Origin: Cinclus cinclus
Lineage: Eukaryota; Chordata; Aves; Passeriformes; Cinclidae
Assembly: GCF_963662255.1 (NCBI RefSeq)
Contig: NC_085046.1
Span: 51,103,797 to 51,167,796 of the forward strand
Direction of reading: 5' to 3'
DNA: 64,000 nt
Shown in pieces: positions 23,248-36,000 of the stretch. The position numbers and the translations under genes were made by a program. A model generated the notes under the pieces. It searched no databases. It was not told the origin of the DNA and worked only from the letters and a program-made list of their open reading frames with translations. Within the stretch, counting starts at the first letter, position 1. Each line of letters opens with the position of its first letter.

Positions 23248-26200
23248 ACCCATTAAGAAAGAATCCACTGTGTCACAACCCTTTCCACTCCAGACCACAC
23301 CCATGTGGAAAGTGAAAATATCCAGGACAAACTGAATAACTGTGCATGCCAGTGCTCTCCCTGGGGCTTTACCCAGCTAGGGAGATTCACAGTTCAATTC
23401 TTCTCAAAAAAAGACAATTTTGTTTTACCGAAAGTCACAAGGAAGAACAGGAAAAACATCTGTGTAGGAAATGCAAGCGCAGCCAAGAGCAGTATTTAAT
23501 TGTCAGTAGATACTAGGCATAAACACGTGGCACATACAGTGGTTTTTAGGACTGGACTTTCAGAATAAGCATGAGATAATTTGAGTGGCAATTGCTTTTG
23601 GAGAAAGTTGTTAGATATGTTTCTAGGAAAAAAAAATACGTCCCTTCTGAGACCCAGTTCAGGAAGAGGTGGCACTGTCAGTGTTCTAGATATCTGTCAG
23701 AACTGAGTAAAACTATTTTTGACTTTTGTGTAAAAGAAAATATTTGGGTATAGATTTACATCATTCTTGTCATTTAGGAACAACATTCTACAATTTAATG
23801 TTCTCACTGAAAACCATCCTGGCCCTTCCCCTCCACAGCCCTCCAGCTGGAGACACAGAAGGGAAAGATCACGGCTTGAGATAAGAACAATTCACTGTAA
23901 ACAGCAGGGAGACAAGCAAATGAACAGTAACCACAAAAATATTAATAACAGTAGGTGTAAGAAGAAGAAACAAATTACAGAGAAAGCCCCTGACAATAAA
24001 CAAATGCCAGACTGTTCAGTCAGCTGTGTTTTCTTGACTTTAAGGAACCCCTTCTTTATGGAAAAGTTTCTTTCCCCTGCCTCTGGCAATGATAAGAGGT
24101 GCTATCCAACATCAGGGTCCTGAATATGGCACCTCATGGTTATTATGAAAAAATTAACCTGGTGAGAACCAAGACAATAATTCTTCATGAGACCTTTTAA
24201 ATTATGTATGAATTCAACTTTCAAACTAGAACATGTGTCTTCAGTGTTTTTATTCTTCCTTTTTTTGCAGACAGCTCTATTGCTCATATGCTCTTTTACA
24301 AACAATAAGCTTTCTGTGTAAATAAGCAGGGCCCCAAAAAACCAGCTTGCTACATCAGGAGGTAAGAACAGCAAACCGAAGGTTATTGCAACATTGCAGT
24401 ACAAATGCTATGCCTCAAATAATACAAGATTTTCATGCACAAAATGTCTACAAAGGTCTATTTTTAAGAAGGCAATGTCAAGTTGTATAATTTTATAAAG
24501 TGTCTTTTTACAAAGGTGAGCTGTTTTCTTTGCATATTGCTAAAGCATTAAAGTGCAAGCTTTATATGGGAAATAACAGAATGGACAAATAAACATTTAC
24601 TAGGGTTTTTAATTGATGGTAAATTTCTAAAGCAGAAAATCAGTTTCCCCTTTATTATTTTATTTCTGCATGTACATAATGTACATCATTAAACTGTAGC
24701 ATGTTTATACCTTTTTGCATTGTGAAGTAGTTAAAAAAAATGTAAGAAACAGATTTCTGTTTGATAGATGCTCTATCCCTTGCACCTCAAAGTGTGAAAT
24801 GTACACATCAGGGCCAAAGTGTATACAGAAATCAATAATCTGAACTTCTGCAATGATTCAAATAAAATAGAAATTCACCCCTTCCCATGGGGCAGGGGCA
24901 AAAAGTAATTTGGTAGAAATAATAAGAATTTTGTTTCCTATATATTACCTTTTTTATTACCATAAATAAATAGAAGAATTTTGAATACAAAAATCAGAAT
25001 AAAGAAACCCATTTGTTTCTTATGAATTGTGTACTTCTAGTAGTTTATTTAAAATAAAATATGGTAACATAGGGTGAAAATGAGCTCCTTAATCAGACTG
25101 ATACTGGAAGACTAGCAAGAAAGCAAGGTTTGTAACTTCTTCAACAAGTGTTGTCATGCTTTTTGCTCTAAGAAGGACAGTCTTATGTGTGCTGCTATCT
25201 ATGAGCAAGAAGTAGAAAAGCTACCAAAAAACTAAAATATAAAATGTGAAATGTTTAATCAATGTTTGATGAAGTAGATGGAGAAAAAGGAAGATTTCCA
25301 TAACTACTAAAATCTAAAGTCTAGGGGTCAGGCCATAGCTTCCTCTAAATAGGTCCTCTCACCAATAATAGCTTCTCTTACTTGGATTGAAGAAACTGTG
25401 CCTTTTCTTCATTTAAATCACAATATACAGACTCTTAACATGACCCAAAAGACAGTAATTTATTTCTCTTTGGAAATATCTAGCATTTATTAAAAAAAAA
25501 AAAAAAAAAGCAATCCAAAATATTTTAATTGGTTGAGGTATTTTAGGAGGAATTAGCATCTTGGGTAAATTAGAGCAGTCCCTGGAGGGGTCCCCAAGTG
25601 GGCAAGTAGGAGGAAAAATTAACATTAATTATTGTTTTAATGGAGATTTTATAGAATAAGAGAAAGACTTAAATCCAAACACATTTCTATCAGAACAGGG
25701 GATGGAATTGAATCATAAAATGCAAATGTTGTGGGACCTCCGTCCCAAAGTTTGATGCTGGCATGTGGGATTTTGAGCTAACAAAACCTGTAGAGCAAGC
25801 AGTACCCACCTGAGGAAAACACCCATGATAAAAAAGCCAAATAAGGATCAATACCATTAATAGATCACTATCTTCAGAGCTGTTTCCAGGCCATGTATTT
25901 GAAGCAGATTAATAGACAAGTCTAGATTGTTTCAGTAAGCAGTTTGGATGAAGCTTGATTCTCCTTGAACACAAAGACAAAAGACCTGACACAATTCACA
26001 GACTGTGATCCAGATTTTCTGTTGAATGCAGAAATTTAAAAGAATCAGAGGTGCACAGAAGAGAGACCTCTCAAGTAGGGAGGGAACTTGTAATGTGAAG
26101 ACTATGACATTTTATTCCCCTGCTAAACTCCTTTAAAAAACACTGTCATTTGGTTCTTGCAAACAGGGACTCTAGCTGTGTATAGCAACTTGGTATGTAC

Positions 26201-28689
26201 TCAAAATGCTACATGAATGGAATACACAACTGACAATCTGACCTGTGTTATTTTCTAGTTATTGAAGTCCTGGCTGCAGGCAGCTGAAGGCAAAAGTTTT
26301 AACTAAAAATAGTTTGAAAATATGGGAGAAAACTTCTGAAATTGTATTCCAGAAAATACATGCTTGGTTTTGCAATTCTTTATGTTGGTCTTATCAAAAA
26401 CATTTTTTTTTCACTCTGAAACTTTCTTCTTTTAATTGCAATTTCTAACCCTGCTCATAAGTGGAAGCTAAATGCTTTTATCTCAGTTTAGCAAGTATTT
26501 AATAAACCTGTGAAAACACAGACATATATATATATATGAGCTCTTTACAGATCTACATATATTTAAAATTTGGTGACATGTATTTAATGATTTTTAAATA
26601 CTATAACCTTGATTATGCATTACAATAAACAATCCCCCCCCCCAAAAAAATGACCTTTTCTCTTTTATGAAGTATTTAGTTATGCTGTTTAAAGGTAAAA
26701 TGCTAAAAGGGCAGTTTACAGAATGAAGTGTAAAGTCTGTTAAAATCCAGTTTGAAATATTATGTAACTGCAGTTTTTCTTTACTTTTAAAGAAATTTGG
26801 CAGCTAGTGTATGGTCCCAAGTGCCAGATCCTTCTATTCTGACTGTAACATATCAGATGGGGCAGAGCAGTAGAAGCTGCCCTGTTAGACAGTGGATGAC
26901 TCGAGTAAGATAACAGGAACTGAGCAAGTAATGAAGTGTTCTAAGGAGATATAGAGTAAATACCATCCTAAGAAAGAAAAGAAAAAAAAAAAAGGAAATT
27001 TCTGAAGATATCTGACATAGGAAACCAATAAAAAACAAAAATATTTTTATGCATACCAATACATTTGAAACAGATATCAATCATTCAAGACCAGATATCT
27101 TGAGCAATTTCCAATTTGAGATCAAATTATAACAGAAACCAGGAGTCCCAAAATGAGAAAAGGATTCTCAGAAATTTTTTTTTTCTACATAAAAAAAACA
27201 AATATAGATTTGGCAGGCTGAGGAAGGCAACCAAAATAGGCCACATGTTTTGAGGGGAGAGAACAAAAAAAAAAAGTTAATGCATTGGATAAGTAAGTCT
27301 TAACACTCCTATGAGCATAGAGAAATCGAACAAGATTAAACACTCAAAAGAAAGTCTAAACAATGAATTGGAATTTCCTCAAAAGAAACAGGATGAAAAA
27401 TTGTGCAGGATAGAGGAAAAAAAATCAGATTTAAGCAGTGTCTGGTGTTTAGACAAATTATAGTTGGAAGAAGCAAAACCATCTTCTAGAAAAGTCAATA
27501 GAAGATGACTGAATGCATCTAAAATTAAGCTAATGATGTAGTTTTGGACAACAAGTAAAAGGAGGTCTCTGTGTGAAATTTATTCAAAGAATTATATGTC
27601 AGAACTAGAACATCAGCTTAAATAGTAGTGAAATTGCTATAATTTATAAAATAAACCCTGGTGCACCACCTTGTGTGCTAGCAGCAACAAAAGCTTTGGA
27701 GCAAAGTTGATTGTGTTAAAATAGGAAATGTCTGAAGAAGAGAGCAAAAGAATAATTCCCAGTACATATATGTATGAAAGAGGGTTTTAAAAAAGTAAGC
27801 CAAGTTGTATCAAAAGGTTATTTTGATGAAATAAGAGTAACAAGCTTCTGAACATTTTTTTTTCTATCTAGAAGTAGCATCAGCAGAAAACCAGGTCTTT
27901 GGGAAGTCAATTTTAGTGCTTGCTAAATTGGACATATTAAATATTGTTATGATAGTTAAAGGACCACGTTCAGTGGTTATGAGATTAAATGGTTTTCTGA
28001 AGAATAAAATAATAATATCTTATTTCAAGTCCAGGGTGTACAAGCTCAATAGTGTTAAGGCTACTGCTGTAGATAATGACAGGAGAATGCTTTAAAAAGC
28101 TGAAAAAAAATCAGATCCCAATTTGGCATTTCTGATTTCAGGGTAACATCCTTTAAATTTGATCTGTCACAAACTGAAAGAGGATTTGACATAAAACTTA
28201 GAGCTAGACACTTTGTATAAAGAGCTAAGTTAGAAAAAGAAATGGAATAGTACTCGGGGAATGGTAACTGTCATGCAGCCTATATATCTGTGGGACAACA
28301 TACATGCAGGAGGGACTGGAAACAACTCCTGTTCAGGAAGAAACTGAAGGAGTAAGAGGTAAATTCTGAAAATATAAGTGTAGAGACAGAGTCAGCTGCA
28401 GAGAATTTGGTAAAAGAAAGCACAATACTGCATTAGTTGAAGAGCTGAAGATGAGAAGCGTTCCAGAGGTTCAGACCATAGGAAGGATACAAAAGGACTG
28501 CTTGCAGCAGATGGTTGTCAAAGAATCTCTTCTATATAAGCATCAAGAAGAAGCAGCTAATACAGAATTTATCTTGAATGCAGCTCTGAACATGTCCCTT
28601 GAGAAGAGAGGAGGAACACTGATATCTGGGGCAATCTGCAACCACATAGCCATTCATGGCTGAGCCTACAGAAAATGAAACAATGGAAT
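23248..28689. other. Non-coding stretch with A-rich section
   Basis: No gene is recognised. The part 24420-24760 is complex AT-rich sequence without simple repeats and could be a conserved non-coding element (see findings). The part 26900-28100 is A-rich and might hide very old LINE sequence. Simple runs include A17 near 25493, C10A7 at 26634-26650 and a short AT run at 26523-26538. Frames are below 120 codons with no domain. Confidence 0.5.
26634..26650. repeat. C10A7 homopolymer pair
   Basis: Ten C residues are followed by seven A residues, the same arrangement as at 16185 and similar to the C9-A run at 8963. It is slippage-prone. Confidence 0.88.
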
Positions 28690-28876
28690 AAGCACCCTGT
28701 TAAAGGGTGCTGGGAAGGCACCATGGCTAGAAAAGCTTAAGGGGAGGTTATGAAAAACATGTGAGGCAAGAGGTTGGCATAGTAGGTGTCACTGGAGGGT
28801 GACTTTGCCCAGAACAGGGAGGTTAGAACTATAAGATCTTAAGGTCCATTCTAACCCAAACTAACCTATGATTCTA
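28690..28876 (+). mobile_element. CR1 LINE 3' tail fragment
   Basis: The order of blocks matches the CR1 3' UTR: a 'gggaaggcaccatggc' start, an 'ggcaagaggttggcat' middle, 'tgactttgccca', 'gaggttagaact', 'gatcttaaggtcca', 'aacccaaact' and finally 'atgattcta'. It is diverged and 5'-truncated, with no coding capacity. Confidence 0.82.
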
Positions 28877-31800
28877 AGTGTATGCAGGCATTTTTTTCAT
28901 AAGTTTAATCTTGCACATCTTCTCCAGGAGTAGTTTCAAGTGTTATAATGAGTGGGATCAAGCTGTTGTTTAGAAATTAGAACATAACAGGAGCAAGGGT
29001 GCTCTGAAAACATCAGTTCTTCGAATGTTGCCAGGTATTTTATTCAGATGACACAGTGCAGAAAGGTCTTGCTGTCCACAGCTCTATGTATACTCAAAGG
29101 GTGCAATTCACATCCTGTTAGCTCACACTTCAAGGAAGAGAGACAAAAAGTGAAAAAGAAAACATGGATTTATTCCTGTTTTACAAAAGGGGGATTAGAG
29201 AGGTAAATTACTTGTTGTGGTCATACAAAAAGTATGTAATAATTTGAAGTCATGTAAGAACTAATTCAGTACCTTCTGCCACAGCATCCTTTCTTTCTTT
29301 AGTAGTGTTGCATGACTGTGATGTAAAAAAATTAAGATGTATCTTCGAAGGTCTCCTCTAGGATATGCTATCTTTCCCACATGAATAAGAGAGTCTTTTG
29401 TTTAGCAGTTTGGGACAGTGTTCAGTGCAATTTTGCAGTTAGTTAAAACGGGCTACTGTTAGATGAAGATCCAGATGATCTAAAACTAAGCCCACTAGCA
29501 GCCATTTGATGTTTGGCCACATTTTGGGAATAGATGTTGTGAGTGACTAGACTGAGCCAGAGGAATGGATAATTCAGCAGTCAGTTAGTCATAGTCATTG
29601 TGTGTGCCTGCCTACGTTTCACCTGGTTGACAGACTGCAAATCACATTAGAAGCAGTAATGAGAGGAGTAAGACAGGAACTGAGAATTTTCCTTTTTGAG
29701 AGATGTTACCTATGATATTTTCTAAAGCTGAATTTTCAATAGTAAGATGATGGATAGTGAATCACTTAAAAACAAATCTTGTTAAGGTCTTCAGCTTGTG
29801 TAATAGATCTCATTTAACAGAACTCCTTGTTAACTCATCAAAGAAGATTCAAGACTGGGGAATGAAAATGGCTTTGCATATTTTCAGAAGACAAGATGAT
29901 GCATTGAGTTGTCTTACAAGCAGGTATATTTATTCCATTGATTCTTTAGAAAACATTCTGTGGATTTTATGTCTTCTACTTTTCTCCCTTCACTTCCTTC
30001 AATCTGTAATTAATTTCACGGAATATTTGCCATGCGTCATTGTCATTTGGTACTCCATGAGACAGCTTCAGAAGCTCTTGCAGACAAAAGAAGGAAATTT
30101 ACTTTCAACATATAGTGGGTACTATTCCTGACAATTCCTGATTTTGTGCAAAGTGTCTACTACCTCAAGAAATGAGAAGGAGGAAAATGTGCATATATGC
30201 AATGGAAGAGAAAAGTGGGGACAGGGGATGGAGAAAGTATTTCTTTAAAGAAAATAGACCTGTCCTCTCTCTACTGTTGTATTTGAACATGTATATGAAT
30301 AGACACACCTTTAAATATACAACCCTTACTAAAAATGAGAGATGAAAAATATTTGGTTATGATTTTTGGACATATTACTGGGTGAATTTTGCAGCAAATT
30401 ACGCCAAAAATTTTATTAGATGTATGCTGTTGGAGTGTTGGATTACTCTAACAATGGAAAAATAAATTTCAGTTAAGATAACCAAGAAACTTAGGGAGTC
30501 AGAGAGCTATGGTGCTCATTAAAAAGAAACCTTACTCTTTCCAAGGTTAGGAATGAAATAGATTAAGACTTCAAGGAATTAGTACTGTAATAAGGAATAA
30601 TTTAATGAGAATGTATGTCACAAAGTGTTGGATAGCAAGTTGCAGTGAAGGGACATTTATTTGGATTTGAAAAGGAAAGAAAAACATTGATTAAGAAGCA
30701 TATGAAATATTTATTTGTAAGTATTTTTTTAATGTATTCTGCTTGTTGTTAGTCTGTATGAGGTGGTTCTGCACTGTGAACACAAATGGACTCAGTAAAA
30801 TGGGCTTTTCAGACCAGCCTTACTGAAAATATTTACCAGGCAGAAAGATGTTCTTGTTTGTGCTTCACAAAATCATAGGGAGGAGTTGATTGATTTTTGT
30901 TTTGATTATTTTTAAGATACATTTTCAGAGAGTAAATTCCTCCACCCTGGAGGAAAAAAGGCAATGTACATCCATCTGAAACAGGAACAGTGACTAGCCC
31001 AGACTTTCAAAACTCTGAAACTCAAAGTGTATTCTCTTTCAGTGTGGATTTTGTTCCCCCAGCAAGGCAGACACCTCTGTTCTGACTGCAGCACAGTTTC
31101 TTTATTCCCCCTGCCATCCTATTAGCCACAATGAATTCATCCTTCTTGAACCTTTGCGATTAGAGTTGTGTTTTGAATTCTAGATAAATGCTTAACAGGG
31201 TTTTGTAAGGAAGTATTCATTCCGTCCATCTTTGCTAAAACAACTTTGTCTGGTAAATACTAGTTATTTCTTTAAAGACCACATCAGATTCGTGTCTCTT
31301 GTTTTTCCAAACTGTCTCTGTATCCCTTTGTAATTTATGGTGATGTTTTCCACATCTGCAAGTTACACACATTTCATTATTAGAGTTACAAGTATTTTTC
31401 TTGCATAAAGGTCATTAAAGAAAAGCTGATCACAGTTTTTTCTAAGACCTGAGATGCTGTCCTAACAGACCCCCTCTACTTTGAAAGTTCCTTACTTACC
31501 ACACTGTCACTTATCTCCCCTTAACTTCCTAACCTGTCTTACAAACAGCTTCCTAATTCCCAATTTGTTTACTCCAGGAGTTCCCCTGAATGCCTTACTG
31601 TAATTCATGCAAATTGGATCTAACATATTTCACTTGTCTACAGAAAACCAGTGTCTTCCAAAAGAAAAATATCATCTGTACCTGGCGTGATCTGCCTTCT
31701 TTCTGTTCTCCATCCACATTGCTGCAACAATTATCCTTCTGGGCTTGTCAGTGGTTCTAGAATTCTCCTAGAAGTTAAACTTTTTTGACAGCTTCATCTA

Positions 31801-33009
31801 AGAAAAATCTTCAGGACTGTGTGAAAATGAAATTAAAATATTGAATAAGAAAGGCAAAGAAATGGGTGCACTTCTCCTCGTACATTTTAATGTCTCCTTA
31901 ACTAACAATCATTGCAGAAACATCAACATTCAGGCTGTGTTGATATCCATGCTGATGCCATGTACAATAAACATATTTAGATGAGGAGCACATGATATTA
32001 TATTATATAAGATATTATAACAACGATCTCCATTAACAGGAAATGAAGGTTCATGAGTTTTCTATGTTTTGCAGAGGGTTTTTTTTTTGTTGTTTGTTTG
32101 TTTTTGGTTTGGTTTTTTTCTTTTTTCTTTTTTAATTTTTGGAGCAATACGAAAGAACAGGATCATTTTAGTTTCTTAAAAAAGAGGAAAGGTTTGATTA
32201 TTTTTGATCATTTAGGATGATTTTTAGCTGTAAGAGAACTGAAGTATTAGCCAGTCAAAGACTTTTCAGAATAAAATGTCCAACACTAGAATTTGCCACT
32301 TTGTAGGAAGTAATCTTAATTAAATAATTATGGCCCTAACAGGAATGAAGACATGTTGAAATTCTGACTCCAGAGTTTTATGTTTTCCTAAATCTTTCAT
32401 TGAAATTGTGCATTAATTTTTGCACCATGCACTTTGAAAATATTGTCAGTAAAACTGGATAAATGATGTATTGAATATGATTTCTTAAGGTACTGCAGAA
32501 GCCTTTATTTATTTTTTCAATACTAAAGCTGTCAAGGTGAAAGGAGGAAAAAGCCAAACACAAAATCTGAGGTTAGTCTGTTTCCTCTGTCTGAACACAC
32601 ACAGCAACAGAAACAAGTGCAAAGCATTAATAAATGTAATTCAAAAGTCATTAGTCATCTCTGGTCACTGCATGGAAAGAATTAAATAGAAAACAAATCT
32701 GTCTCAGTAGCATGAGTGCAAGTCTATCCAGAAGCTGCATAACAACGAGAACATTGTTAATGTCTGTCAGCAGACATTAACAGATTAAAAGCTCCCGTCT
32801 TATGTCTACCACTTGCATGGGTTTGGATGTTTCTTTGGTTTTTTAAACTCAGTAGATTCTCTCTTTATTCCTTATAGAACTCAGAAGAAAGTGTCTCTCT
32901 TAAGCTCCATTATTCCTAGACTTTGGACTTTTGACAGAAACAGTGCAAGAACAAACAGTATTCAAAAGATCTCATTTTGCCTCCAGTTAAATTCAATTGT
33001 CAAAGCAAG

Positions 33010-33010
<1 letters not shown>
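28877..33010. other. Non-coding stretch, no gene seen
   Basis: Unassigned AT-rich DNA. The 124-codon plus-strand frame at 29757-30131 has a hydrophobic middle but no recognised domain. A T/G-rich low-complexity tract lies at about 32079-32135. Confidence 0.5.
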
Positions 33011-33040
<30 letters not shown>

Positions 33041-33042
33041 TA
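33011..33042. repeat. (TATT)8 microsatellite
   Basis: Thirty-two bases of a perfect tetranucleotide repeat, read as repeated Leu-Phe-Ile-Tyr on the plus strand. Confidence 0.95.
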
Positions 33043-36000
33043 AAGCAAAACCAACTCGGTTTTCAAATCACTAAGATTAATATTAGGGTGGGGAGGTGGG
33101 GAAGGCTGGAGTCTAAGTTACCTGCTTGGTTCTTATTTTATTTAGCTTGGTTCCCCTGTTAAATGTGACCCTGTGGCTGTTTACGGCCCCCACACAGTAG
33201 ACACTTTGAGTGAAAAATAGACCCATTTGGCCATAGTTTCAGGGAACGGTTCTTGAGAGTTTTACACTGCTGAAAGCTTTATTGCTGTCATCAGTGGAAG
33301 AAGATACAAACTTTCAAATGAATCTGCTTAATATTTACCTGCTTATTGTCTCCACTAATGCCTACTCTTTCTATGCAGTTTCAAACAAAAATGTAGTGAA
33401 TAAAAACCTAGAAAAATTACTCCTCACAGTTCTCATAACTAAATGGTAATTTAGGAGTTCATTCAGCTATCTCAGAGTCAATTTTTTTTTTTTATTTTTA
33501 CTTCCCTTCTGGATTTTTTGTTTTGTTTTTTTCATAAAATTAAAAATAATCTATGGAATGAATAACTTTTCATGTTTTTAATAGGTCCAAATGATTTTTT
33601 CACTTTTTACATGGGCTCTAGACTATGTTTTTCAAAGTTTTTGTGAAAAGCCGCAGAGGGAAGACATTAATTTGGTGATGACATACCTTTAAAGTAGTAG
33701 GTTCCGATATAAAGTAAGCAAGGCTCAAAAACCTTTGTTGTAATTATTGCAAATAATATGCTAGCTGCAAAATGTAAGTTTGGGGTCAGTTGGCTATTCT
33801 ACCACTCTTTTACATGCAGTTTTGGTAAGCTAGCACATCCTACATCAATCAGTTTGTGAGAGATTTTTTGGTTTTTTTTAATCCCATCCAACAGTTCTAA
33901 TAGTGATACAGGCACCCCAGATTTGAGATACTTGCAGATCTTGGTCACAATCTTTACATTCATGGTATAAGAGTCTTTGTGTTTGGAAAAGCCTAAAATG
34001 TGGAGCAAAAAAAGGTAGAACTTCCACGTTTTATTAGAAATTTCTATTTGGTTGGTTGGTTGGTGTGTATATGTAGTTTTCACATTATAATATTGAATAT
34101 TTGAGAAACTACTTCAGTACTTCACAAAACTGTAACAATTCAGCCTTTTTTATATTCTCATTTTATTTATCTAAGAAGGATCCAAATATAATATCCACTG
34201 TTTAACCTGCCACATTTTAATAAAGGATCCCACAGGATTGTGAATTCATAAAATCATAACTACTTCATATTATTGTTAATGCATTTTCTTCTAGAGCATG
34301 TGCAATGTGTTGATATTCTGTAGTTCTTGCAGAATCCAATGTATAGTGAAATAAATAAGTCATTATGGAATGAAAAAACAGTGCTTCTTTTAAGGACTTG
34401 ACTGTCTCTGGTCTGTCATCCAAAAAGAAAAAGGACAATTACATTCAGGTTTTTGTGTCAGGCTTGTAGATGCTGTGAAGACAAGGTCCCCCATAAAGCC
34501 TATTCACTACCTGGTTGAAACTTTATATGCCAATGGCTTGCATCTGGATAGGATGAATGCCCTCATGGAGTGCAATCCACAGCCAAAGCTGAAAATGACA
34601 ACTTTGTGTAAGCCCTTGTAAGGCAGCAGAGAGAGTGGGGTGGCACAAGCCAGCAGGGAATGCCCTAGTTCCCTGTTGGCAGTGTACTCTGAGCTGCACC
34701 AAGGTGGAGCACATAGATGCCCATGGAGCCTTCTGGTGCTCACACCACCCTGTGTGTCCTGCTGTCCTGCAGCCAGAGACCTAACTTGAAGTCACAGAAT
34801 TTTCTTCTTCTTTCCATGGACTTTTTCAATTTAGAAACTGCTGAAAACCTGCAATTGTCTTTTTACCAGCAGCCCCCAGGTACATGGGAACACAGATTAA
34901 AACCAGTATGTTCCATTACTCCAGGAGCTTGCTACACTGCAGGAGTCAGACTGACTTCAACTCCTCAAGGTTAAACTGTCATAAGAAGTAAATACAGCAT
35001 AGTCCCCTTGCTCCTTTGTCACTGTGCCTTATGGTGACCTAAAGAGGTCATTTGACCAGACCATAAGGGAGTTTCAGAGACAGTCCAGACCTCAGGCAAG
35101 CCTAAAGTAAATTCTGAAGCTTAAGTACTAGAGAATCTGCTGCAAATAAAAAATCAGGGTCAGATTTCTTGACAGACTAAATTTTCCCAGATGGAGTAGT
35201 CTATTGCCATTTTTATAATCTATTGGTTGGACTTTTCCAGGTTTCTGGAACCCAGCAACCTAATGTGTTGGCAAAAAAATTGTTACTTTTCATAGTTGGG
35301 CAAAAGTGATGGGCAAAAGTATTCTGCTCATCTCTTCTGAATTGATTCAGGCACTCTCTGAAAAGCAAATGATAGTTTCACTTTCAAAACATTTCTGCAA
35401 ATGAGCAGTCTTCACCCTCTTTGTTAGGTGTTCTAGGAGAATTAACGCCCAAAATTATCACAATGTTTACAACCCAGTTGGGAGAAGAAAAACAAACCTA
35501 GGAAAGAAAGTCAGCTACAATAATCTACATTTTCTTATACTTGCCTGGAATACTCATGAAGTATCTGTGTGGGACAAGCTCAGAAAAATCAATACTCCAA
35601 ATGAAATATCATTGGAAAGCTCTTTTCATTTCAGCTCTGGTCTTAGTGAGGAGCTGTAATCTATCTATGAATAATGTTTAGCTTCAATCTCTTTTACAGC
35701 CATTCCAAACAGATGAGCAATTTTTGAAAAGCTACTGTTGAAGATGCACTTTTGCCTCTTCATCAAAAACGTATAAAAATGAAATATATTGCAGTATTTA
35801 TTGCAATGTATTGCAAACGTTCATGGTGATCCAGTACAGATGCTTCTTCTTCTCTATGGCACTGACCTTCAAAAGTGATGATGTGAAAAACCCTAGATTT
35901 TATGACAGCTTAATTCAGAATACATTACAGCTTCTATATTAATATGTATTTGTTCAGCTGTAAACTTGGAATATGAAAAGAAACTCTGTACCTTGTACTA

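Noticed and set aside
29757..30131. 124-codon plus-strand frame with hydrophobic centre as a membrane protein
   Set aside because: The length is compatible with chance in AT-rich DNA, no family is recognised and no promoter or splice context was found.
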